11,747 bases of DNA from Ruminococcus sp. (GTDB lineage: Bacteria; Bacillota; Clostridia; Oscillospirales; Ruminococcaceae): assembly GCA_024697705.1 (NCBI GenBank), contig JAILFF010000023.1, forward strand, positions 1-11,747, read 5' to 3'. A program made the position numbers and the translations under genes. Positions within the stretch are counted from its first letter, which is position 1. Every line of letters begins with the position of its first letter. A model generated the notes under the pieces. The model was given only the letters and a program-made list of their open reading frames with translations, was not told the origin of the DNA and made no database searches. Below, in pieces: positions 1 through 6,258 of this stretch.

Positions 1-99
1 AAAAATTCACAGTACTGCGTCAAACTCCCTTGAAGGGCGACTGTCTGAACTTCGTTCAGACCACCTCCTGCGGTCGTTTTCCTTGTACTGTGAATTTTT
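1..99. repeat. 99-bp palindromic element with perfect 15-bp terminal inverted repeats
   Basis: Bases 1-15 (AAAAATTCACAGTAC) are the exact reverse complement of bases 85-99. Between them are smaller hairpins: an 8-bp perfect stem with a TTC loop at 43-50/54-61, and a 4-bp stem at 27-30/34-37. The element lies downstream of the asparagine synthetase gene and contains no credible gene. The A-run on one end and T-run on the other mean the folded form could act as a bidirectional terminator, but the 69-base interior is long for that. It may equally be a small mobile or dispersed palindromic repeat (MITE-like). It begins at the first base of the window, so it may extend further left. Confidence 0.65.
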
Positions 100-143
100 C
101 TCTCGAAATCTTTATGCAGATATTTTCTTGGATTGCTATAAAT

Positions 144-179
144 ATCTTTTATCTCTTATCTTTAATCTTCTTATCTTAT
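144..179. repeat. Degenerate heptamer tandem repeat, AT-rich
   Basis: The plus strand carries ATCTT or ATCTC at 144, 151, 158, 165 and 173, a spacing of 7, 7, 7 and 8 bases. On the minus (coding) strand this is a purine-rich AAGAT/GAGAT repeat immediately downstream of the asparagine synthetase stop codon. No hairpin with a T-tract is visible here, so it is not an obvious terminator by itself. Its role is unknown; it may simply be low-complexity 3' sequence. Confidence 0.45.
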
Positions 180-2027
180 TCAGAACGCTTTGTAGCCGTC
201 GTTGAAATAAACATCGTACCACACAAGGAACGTGTAGACCGTCCAGATCTTGCGCGAATGATCGTACTTGCCGTCACGGTGCTCGTCGAGCAGTTTGATA
301 AGCATATCGGTGTTGAAAAAGCGCTCCGATTCGTCCGAAAGAAAACGCGCCTTGACCTTGCTGTAATATTCGTTCTCTTTGAGCCATACGCGGGTCGGCA
401 CGGGGAATCCCAGCTTTTTCTTGTTTGCCGTCTGCGGAGGACACGCCCTCATCGCCGCAAGCCGCATCGCGTACTTGGTGTTCTCCTTCGTCACGCGAAA
501 GCGCTTGGGTATGCGCTCGGCAAGCTCCATAACGCGCCTGTCGAGGAACGGCACACGCAGCTCCAGCGAGTGCGCCATGCTCATTTTATCGGCTTTGAGC
601 AGTATATCTCCTGTCATCCATAAATGCAGATCGAGGTACTGCATCTGCGTTACGGGGTCGTTTTTCGCCGACTTGTCGTAGAACGGCTTGGTGATCTCCA
701 TCGGGTCGGGAGCGTTTGTCGGGTGCTTAAGCAGAGCCTTGCGCTCTTCGGGCGTGAACATATATGCGTTGCCGATGAAGCGCTCCTGCAAGGACTTGCT
801 GCCGCGCTCGATAAAATTCACGCCGCGCTTCTGCGGAAGGTTCTTCACCGCCCTGCCCGCCGCACGGCGCAGCGCTTTCGGGAGCTTTTCGTAAAGCGCC
901 ATATCGTCGGGGTTGTGGTAAATATTGTAACCTCCGAATATCTCGTCAGCACCCTCGCCCGAAAGCACGACCTTGACCTTCTCCGAAGCTATCTTGCAGA
1001 CGAAATACAGTGCTGCCGCCGCGGGGTCGGCGAGGGGTTCGTCCATGTGGTACTGAATTTTCGCGAATGTCCCCCAGAAATCCTCGGGTCTTATCACCAT
1101 CGAAGTGTTTTCCTTGCCGATGTACTTGGAAAACTCCTTCGCGTAGCCGATCTCGTTGTATTTTTCGTCTTCGCCGAATCCTACCGTGAAGGTCTTGTCA
1201 ACATCGGCGACCGCCGCAACATAGCTCGAATCTACGCCGCTCGAAAGGAACGAGCCTACCTCAACGTCGGCGATCTTGTGCGCCGCCACGCTGTCCTTGA
1301 ACGTCTCGGTGATCTTATCGACCCAGTTTTCGAGAGTCGGCTGCTCGTCGGGCGTGAATTTGATCTCCCACCAGCGCTTGACGTCGAGCTTGCCGTCTTT
1401 GTAGGTGAAGCAGTGCGCGGCGGGCAGTTTGTAAACGTTCTTGAAAAACGTCTCGGTCGTCGGCGAATACTGGAAGGTCAGATAGGTTTCGAGAGTGTCC
1501 ATGTTGAGCTGCTTGTCGAAATCGGGGTGTTCGAGAAAGCTCTTGATCTCGCTGCCCCACATGAATGTCTCGCCGAAAAGCCCGTAATACAGCGGCTTTA
1601 TGCCGAAATAATCCCTCGCACCGACAAGCGAACCGTCACGCTTGTCGTAGATGACGAAGGCGAACATTCCGCGCAGCCTGCCGAGCAGGTCGGTCAATCC
1701 CCATTCCTCGTAGCCGTGGATAAGCACTTCGGTATCGGCGCGGCTCTTGAAGATATGCCCCGCCGCCTTAAGCTCGTCGCGCAGCGCCGCGTGATTGTAT
1801 ATCTCGCCGTTGAACGTGATGACCACATTGCCGTCCTCGTTCGTCATCGGCTGACTTCCCGCCTCCGAAAGGTCGATTATCGAAAGCCTTCTGAAGCCCA
1901 TCGCCACGCGCCCGTCGGCGAATTTACCCGCCTGATCGGGACCGCGGTGAGCTATCCTGTCCATCATTCTGTCAATAGCATCGGCGTTTTTGCCGCAGTT
2001 ATCGGTAAAACCCACAAAACCGCACAT
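180..2027 (-). CDS. asnB: Asparagine synthetase (glutamine-hydrolysing), AsnB type
   Basis: This 615-residue protein makes asparagine from aspartate, ATP and glutamine-derived ammonia in the cytoplasm. The N-terminal class II glutaminase domain starts directly with the catalytic Cys2 (MCGFVGF). It shows RGPD at 28-31, NGE at 73-75 and the substrate-binding D98, so processing of Met1 should expose the nucleophile. The C-terminal synthetase domain has the ATP pyrophosphatase loop SSGVDSS (262-268) and LSGEGADE (355-362). The length is that of the longer AsnB/AsnO-type enzymes, compared with about 554 for E. coli AsnB. The ATG is preceded by AAAAGGAG about 9 bases upstream, and the start is fixed by Cys2. 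It is the last gene of a run with the HAD phosphatase (27-base gap) and the methyltransferase. No frameshift or missing catalytic residue was seen. Confidence 0.96.
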   Translation of the reverse strand: MCGFVGFTDNCGKNADAIDRMMDRIAHRGPDQAGKFADGRVAMGFRRLSIIDLSEAGSQPMTNEDGNVVITFNGEIYNHAALRDELKAAGHIFKSRADTEVLIHGYEEWGLTDLLGRLRGMFAFVIYDKRDGSLVGARDYFGIKPLYYGLFGETFMWGSEIKSFLEHPDFDKQLNMDTLETYLTFQYSPTTETFFKNVYKLPAAHCFTYKDGKLDVKRWWEIKFTPDEQPTLENWVDKITETFKDSVAAHKIADVEVGSFLSSGVDSSYVAAVADVDKTFTVGFGEDEKYNEIGYAKEFSKYIGKENTSMVIRPEDFWGTFAKIQYHMDEPLADPAAAALYFVCKIASEKVKVVLSGEGADEIFGGYNIYHNPDDMALYEKLPKALRRAAGRAVKNLPQKRGVNFIERGSKSLQERFIGNAYMFTPEERKALLKHPTNAPDPMEITKPFYDKSAKNDPVTQMQYLDLHLWMTGDILLKADKMSMAHSLELRVPFLDRRVMELAERIPKRFRVTKENTKYAMRLAAMRACPPQTANKKKLGFPVPTRVWLKENEYYSKVKARFLSDESERFFNTDMLIKLLDEHRDGKYDHSRKIWTVYTFLVWYDVYFNDGYKAF

Positions 2028-2054
2028 AGTAAATTTCTCCTTTTCAGCCGTAAA

Positions 2055-2717
2055 TTAACGGAACATTTCGATAAGCGCCTTTTCCGCCGCCTGCAAGCTC
2101 GGGCAGACTATGTAAGCAAGCCCCGCGATCTCCTCGTCGGGCTGCACCATGTCGGGCACCATGACGGGAGCCATTCCCGCCGCGTGAGCCGCACGTATGC
2201 CGTTGAAGCTGTCCTCGACCGCCGCGCAGTCGGCGGGGTCAAGTCCCAATCTTTTGCAGGCTTCAAGGTATATGTCGGGTGCGGGCTTGCCTTTTTTTAC
2301 AAGGTCGCCGCCGACCACTGCGCTGAATTTGTCGTAGAAGCCCACGGACTTCAGCTGACGGCACACCGTTTCATACCTCGTTGACGAAGCGAGCGCCAGC
2401 GGGATCCCCTCCGCCTTAAGAGCGTTGAGAATATCGCCCGCATACGGCAGCAGCGGAACGCCCTCGGTGCGGAGCTTTTCCTGAATAACGTCGCTTATCT
2501 CCCTGTCGAAGCCCTCAAGCTCCAGCTCGGGATAGTGCGCCGAGATTATTTTAAGCGTATCAACGTGCGTTCTGCCGATGCACAGCGGGAAGACGTTCTC
2601 CACGCCGTGAATATCGTGCCGATGGGCGACCTCCAGCCACGATGCGAGACAAAGCCGCTCGGTATCGAACAGCACGCCGTCCATATCAAATACTACCGCC
2701 TTGATTTTTCTGCCCAT
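2055..2717 (-). CDS. HAD-superfamily hydrolase, beta-phosphoglucomutase-like phosphatase
   Basis: A 220-residue cytoplasmic HAD hydrolase. Motif I is DMDGVLFDTE with nucleophile D11 and acid/base D13. Motif II is the serine in LASS (S111), motif III is K144 in KGKPAP, and motif IV is E168-D169 in VEDSFNGI. The roughly 80-residue helical cap between motifs I and II is type C1, as in phosphoglycolate phosphatases and beta-phosphoglucomutases. The substrate cannot be told from sequence; sugar phosphates or small metabolite phosphates are typical of the subfamily. The ATG is preceded by GAGG at 2725-2728, which overlaps the stop codon of the upstream methyltransferase gene (9 bases between the genes), so translational coupling is likely. 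Asparagine synthetase follows in the same direction. Confidence 0.9.
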   Translation of the reverse strand: MGRKIKAVVFDMDGVLFDTERLCLASWLEVAHRHDIHGVENVFPLCIGRTHVDTLKIISAHYPELELEGFDREISDVIQEKLRTEGVPLLPYAGDILNALKAEGIPLALASSTRYETVCRQLKSVGFYDKFSAVVGGDLVKKGKPAPDIYLEACKRLGLDPADCAAVEDSFNGIRAAHAAGMAPVMVPDMVQPDEEIAGLAYIVCPSLQAAEKALIEMFR

Positions 2718-2726
2718 AAAAAGACC

Positions 2727-3842
2727 TCACTTGAAATACATATAAAGATTGCATTTTATCATGCCGTTATATAACTTGCGCTTTTTGTCGGCTTTCTTGC
2801 CGAAGAATTTCTCGAAATCCTCATCGGGAGAGATTATCACCGCAGGGTGACTGCCGTCGGGTTTGATTCGCTCGCCGAGACGCTTGTAAAGCTCCTCCGC
2901 CTCGCGAATTTCGAGCATACGTTCGCCGTAGGGCGGATTGCAGACCGTAATTGCGCCCTCGGGCGGAACGAACTTCATAACGTCCTGCTCCCTGACGGTA
3001 AGCCGCGACTGAACGCCCGCCTTTTTCGAGTTTTCGAGCGTGAGATCAACGGCAAGCGGGTCGATGTCCGCACCGTACCCTTTGAACCCCGCCGAGCGGT
3101 TAACGTCTCCGAGAGCAGCGGTACGTTCGTTCTTCCAGACCTCCTGCGATATCTGCGCCCATTTTTCCGCCGCAAACGAACGCCGCAGACCCGGCGCGAT
3201 GCCGCAAGCCTTGTAAGCCGCCTCGATCAGGAACGTTCCCGAGCCGCACATCGGGTCGCAGACGATACTGTCGGCGCGAACCCTTGCGAGGTCGATTATC
3301 CCCGCCGCGAGGGTCTCCTTTATCGGCGCAGCGTTGGAATTCCTGCGATAACCGCGCTTGTGCAGCCCCGGACCCGTCGTGTCGAGGTACAGCGTACAAA
3401 TGTCCTTAAGTATCGTGAATTGCAGCTGATGCACCTCGCCCGATTCTTCGAGCCATTCGCAGCCGTACTTCTGCCCGAGCCGCTTTGCCGCCGCCTTTTT
3501 TATCATTTTCTGACAGTCGGGAACGCTGAACAGCTTCGAGTCAAGGCTGTGACCCTTCACGGGGAAGGCGTCGGTCTTGCCGATAAAGCGTTCGAGGGGC
3601 AGCGCATACACGTTGTCAAACAGCTGCGCGAATGTCTCGGCGCGGAAGCTCGCAAGCTCGATAAGCACTCTCTCGGCGGTCGCAAGCCGCAGATTCGCCC
3701 GCGCTATCATGCTTTCGTCACCGTTAAAGGATATCTTTCCGTCAGTCACCGTGATGTCGCTCGCACCGAGCCTGACGATCTCGAATTTCAGCACGCTCTC
3801 CAGCCCGAAGTGACACGGGCAGCATAGGCGTAAATTTTCCAT
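2727..3842 (-). CDS. THUMP-domain class I SAM-dependent RNA methyltransferase (RlmL/YpsC-like)
   Basis: A 371-residue protein of the family that forms N2-methylguanine in RNA, usually 23S rRNA. The N-terminal part (about 1-155) has the ferredoxin-like plus THUMP arrangement of this family, beginning with the typical LCCPCHFGLESVLKFE segment. The C-terminal Rossmann domain carries the SAM-binding motif DPMCGSGTFLIEAA (196-209), an acidic ribose-binding region near GADIDPLA (257-264), and the catalytic NPPYG (302-306). The layout matches B. subtilis YpsC and the N-terminal half of E. coli RlmL; the exact target base is not provable here. The ATG at 3842 has GAGG six bases upstream. The gene follows an intrinsic terminator by only about 20 bases, and its stop codon overlaps the ribosome binding site of the HAD gene. 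Confidence 0.93.
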   Translation of the reverse strand: MENLRLCCPCHFGLESVLKFEIVRLGASDITVTDGKISFNGDESMIARANLRLATAERVLIELASFRAETFAQLFDNVYALPLERFIGKTDAFPVKGHSLDSKLFSVPDCQKMIKKAAAKRLGQKYGCEWLEESGEVHQLQFTILKDICTLYLDTTGPGLHKRGYRRNSNAAPIKETLAAGIIDLARVRADSIVCDPMCGSGTFLIEAAYKACGIAPGLRRSFAAEKWAQISQEVWKNERTAALGDVNRSAGFKGYGADIDPLAVDLTLENSKKAGVQSRLTVREQDVMKFVPPEGAITVCNPPYGERMLEIREAEELYKRLGERIKPDGSHPAVIISPDEDFEKFFGKKADKKRKLYNGMIKCNLYMYFK

Positions 3843-3861
3843 ATATTACCTCTTTCAGAAC

Positions 3862-3913
3862 AAAAACGGGCTGCGCTTCGGGACGGGAACGCCCTTGCTC
3901 CCTTGCACAGCCC
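3862..3913 (-). terminator. Rho-independent terminator after the penicillin-binding protein gene; possible attenuator for the methyltransferase gene
   Basis: On the minus strand GGGCTGTGC (3913-3905) pairs with GCGCAGCCC (3876-3868). This is a 9-bp stem with one G-U pair, closing a GC-rich 28-base interior that can itself fold. It is followed directly by GTTTTTGTT. It lies 36 bases after the penicillin-binding protein stop codon. Only about 10 bases separate its T-tract from the GAGG of the methyltransferase gene, leaving no room for a separate downstream promoter. Confidence 0.8.
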
Positions 3914-3948
3914 TGTATTATTGATGCTAATCCGCTCCCGCGCCGACA

Positions 3949-6162
3949 TCAGTGCCAGCTGCAATATGCGGGAATATTTGTCTTTTTGTAGTAGCCCACC
4001 GCAGAGGGACAGCCGGCATTGGCGATATCTCCCGACGATGTGCAGTATCTCAGCTCGGTCACCGATTCGGGCATCGTGAAATCGTGGTGCTTCTCGTTCT
4101 CGCAGTAGTCGCTGAACAGATTGTGCCATATCTCTCCGATGTTCTGATACTGATCGGTAGGAATTTTCTTCCATTCCTCGTAGCCTATCCAAACCGCGCT
4201 GACGTAATCGGGAGTGCAGCCGACAAAGTTCAGATCGACCCAGTTCGAGGAAGTACCCGTTTTAGCCGCAAGCACAGTATTTTTGAGCTTGGCGTAACGA
4301 CCCGTACCGTCGGCTTCGGTAACGACCTTGCGCATCATCTGATTCATGATATACGCGGTCGAATCCGCGATAGCCTGCTTGTAGCCGTCGCTCTGTTCGT
4401 AGATAACGGTGCCGTCGGTGGTGACTACCTTAGAAAGATAAGTGGTCTCGTACTTCTTGCCGCCGTTGCCGAAGATCGTGTAGGCTCCCGCAAGCTCTTC
4501 GAGGTGCATACCGCGGTATAGACCGCCGACCGTCATACCCGAATAGTCGTTGTCGTAGCCCTCGCGGAGCGTGGTAACGTCGAGCTTTTCGCGCAGGAAA
4601 TTGTAGCAGTAATTCGGAGTCATCTGCTGAACGAGCTGCGCGGGCGCGGTATTCAGCGACTTCATTATCATCTGCCATGTCGTAAGATTGTTGTACGACC
4701 AGTTCTCGCTGAGACCGTCCTCCGAGTAGTTGACAGGCCACTTTTCGGCAACGCCGTCGCTGTCCGCATCAACATTTATCGGGCTGTCGTTTATCATCGA
4801 AGAATAGGTTATCAGGTCCTGATCGAGCGCGGGCGCATAGGAAGCGATCGGCTTGATGCACGAACCCGGCGAACGCTCGCCCTGATGAACAAGGTTGAAT
4901 ATTCGCGATTCCTTCTTTTTCCTTCGCGAGCTGACGTTGCAGAGCACCCGTCCGTTGTAGTCAACGACAACAAATCCCGACTGGAGCTGATCCTTGTCGA
5001 AGCTCCACGTCTGGAAATTGGCGTTGTTGCGCATACGCTCGGTCATTTCCTTCTGCATATTGATATCAACTGTTGTATAAACGTCGTAGCCGCCCGAGTA
5101 GAACCTCTGTTCGGCATCAAGGAACTCGATGCCGTACTGATTTGCGATCGACCAGATAGCCTGATCTATCGCGGCGTCAAGGAACCAGTCGGTAACGCCG
5201 AAGTCGTCCTCATCGAACTCGTTTTCCTCTTCCGACGACGAAAAATCGGGGTCACCGTAAACAACAAGATTGTCAGCCTCTTTAAGCCCTTCGTCGTACT
5301 CGTCGTTGGAGATAGCGCCGTTTTCAAGCATCCACTTGAAGGTATAATCCATACGGTCGCGGTTTTCTTTCTTATTGTAAAGAGGATTGAGCGTCGTAGG
5401 GGACTTTATCATCGCGGCAAGACTCGCCGATTCGGCAAGCGTCAGATCGGAAGCGTCCTTTCGGAAATAGTAATTCGCCGCCGACTGCAAGCCGATTATC
5501 TCGTTATATCCGTCGCCGAACTCGATGACGTTCAGATAAGCCTGAAGGATATCCTGCTTGGTATAGACCTTTTCGACGTTAATCGCCCTGAATATCTCTC
5601 GAAGCTTACGCTCGATAGCCTCGGGTCCTTCCGTCTCGTTATCGTCGGTCACGTTTTTTATCGCCTGCTGAGTTATGGTCGAACCACCCTGCTTGTCGCC
5701 AAGAAGCGTCTTGACGATAGAAGCAAGTGTACGTCTGAAATCAACGCCGTCGTGGGTGTAGAAGCGCTGGTCCTCGGTGTACACGAATGCGTCCTGCGTG
5801 TAAGTGGGTACCTTGTCGATATCCACCCATTTGGGCTTGCGCTGCTGGCTTTTGATACCGTAGTAAAGCGTCCATTCGTCCGTCTTATTGTTCGGCATCT
5901 CGGGGTCGTATTTCGGGTTTTTATAGAATATCCTCGTTACGCTGCTCGACACCGTGCGTTCTTCCAAGTTTACCGTGGTAGTCGTATCGGCAAAATTCAG
6001 AACGTAGATGGTAAGCGCCGTCGCAAATATCGAGCCGGTGATTATGACAATCATCAGCACGGACAATAACAGCGTTCCGAAGACCCTCAGTATGACTACG
6101 AGTGGGTTCGTGCCTTTTCTTTTTTTAGCGACCCGCTTCCCGGCTGTATTCCTCTTTTCCAT
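3949..6162 (-). CDS. Class A penicillin-binding protein (bifunctional transglycosylase/transpeptidase, PBP1A-like)
   Basis: A 737-residue membrane-anchored enzyme that polymerises lipid II glycan chains and cross-links them outside the cell. It has a short Lys/Arg-rich cytoplasmic N-terminus and one membrane segment (about 20-55). The GT51 glycosyltransferase follows, with catalytic E130 in EDQRFYTHDG and QGGSTITQQ (158-166). The transpeptidase has S434 in the SxxK motif SCIK, SLN (502-504) and KTG (634-636). An acidic stretch, SSSEEENEFDEDD (308-320), lies between the two catalytic parts. The C-terminus ends with Cys pairs and a final AYCSWH, as in many clostridial PBPs. The reading frame is open from a TTG at 6171, but the ATG at 6162 is preferred. 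GGGAAAGG at 6180-6173 lies 10 bases from that ATG and too close to the TTG. An intrinsic terminator follows the gene. Confidence 0.95.
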   Translation of the reverse strand: MEKRNTAGKRVAKKRKGTNPLVVILRVFGTLLLSVLMIVIITGSIFATALTIYVLNFADTTTTVNLEERTVSSSVTRIFYKNPKYDPEMPNNKTDEWTLYYGIKSQQRKPKWVDIDKVPTYTQDAFVYTEDQRFYTHDGVDFRRTLASIVKTLLGDKQGGSTITQQAIKNVTDDNETEGPEAIERKLREIFRAINVEKVYTKQDILQAYLNVIEFGDGYNEIIGLQSAANYYFRKDASDLTLAESASLAAMIKSPTTLNPLYNKKENRDRMDYTFKWMLENGAISNDEYDEGLKEADNLVVYGDPDFSSSEEENEFDEDDFGVTDWFLDAAIDQAIWSIANQYGIEFLDAEQRFYSGGYDVYTTVDINMQKEMTERMRNNANFQTWSFDKDQLQSGFVVVDYNGRVLCNVSSRRKKKESRIFNLVHQGERSPGSCIKPIASYAPALDQDLITYSSMINDSPINVDADSDGVAEKWPVNYSEDGLSENWSYNNLTTWQMIMKSLNTAPAQLVQQMTPNYCYNFLREKLDVTTLREGYDNDYSGMTVGGLYRGMHLEELAGAYTIFGNGGKKYETTYLSKVVTTDGTVIYEQSDGYKQAIADSTAYIMNQMMRKVVTEADGTGRYAKLKNTVLAAKTGTSSNWVDLNFVGCTPDYVSAVWIGYEEWKKIPTDQYQNIGEIWHNLFSDYCENEKHHDFTMPESVTELRYCTSSGDIANAGCPSAVGYYKKTNIPAYCSWH

Positions 6163-6201
6163 TAAATCCAAACCTTTCCCGTTCTTATGGCATCAAACCA
6201 T

Positions 6202-6227
6202 AATGGGGACGTTTTACCGCCCCCATT
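6202..6227. terminator. Stable hairpin between the IspH-S1 and penicillin-binding protein genes (terminator-like)
   Basis: Arms 6202-6211 and 6218-6227 (AATGGGGACG and CGCCCCCATT on the plus strand) form a 10-bp stem with one G-U type pair and a 6-base loop. Reading leftward after the IspH-S1 stop codon, the tail is ATGGTTTG, which is weak for a terminator. The T-rich tail GTTTTA is on the plus-strand side, where no gene is seen. It may terminate or process the upstream transcript, or act as a leader hairpin for the penicillin-binding protein gene. Confidence 0.45.
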
Positions 6228-6258
6228 GTTTTACGATCAGACTCTTATGTCCGATCGG

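Noticed and set aside
30..623. Plus-strand frame starting in the left palindromic element
   Set aside because: Most of it is antisense to the asnB 3' end; the non-overlapping part is the inverted-repeat element and AT-rich spacer.
624..2384. Long plus-strand open frame (586 codons) opposite asnB and the HAD gene
   Set aside because: It is antisense to two genes with complete catalytic motifs, crosses their boundary, and shows no recognisable domain. Codon bias of the GC-rich genes keeps the opposite frame open.
4885..6069. Plus-strand open frame (394 codons) opposite the penicillin-binding protein gene
   Set aside because: Shadow of a well-supported gene; no recognisable domain and no supporting signals.
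6163..6171. TTG start of the penicillin-binding protein at 6171
   Set aside because: The GGGAAAGG sequence is almost adjacent to the TTG but properly spaced from the ATG at 6162.
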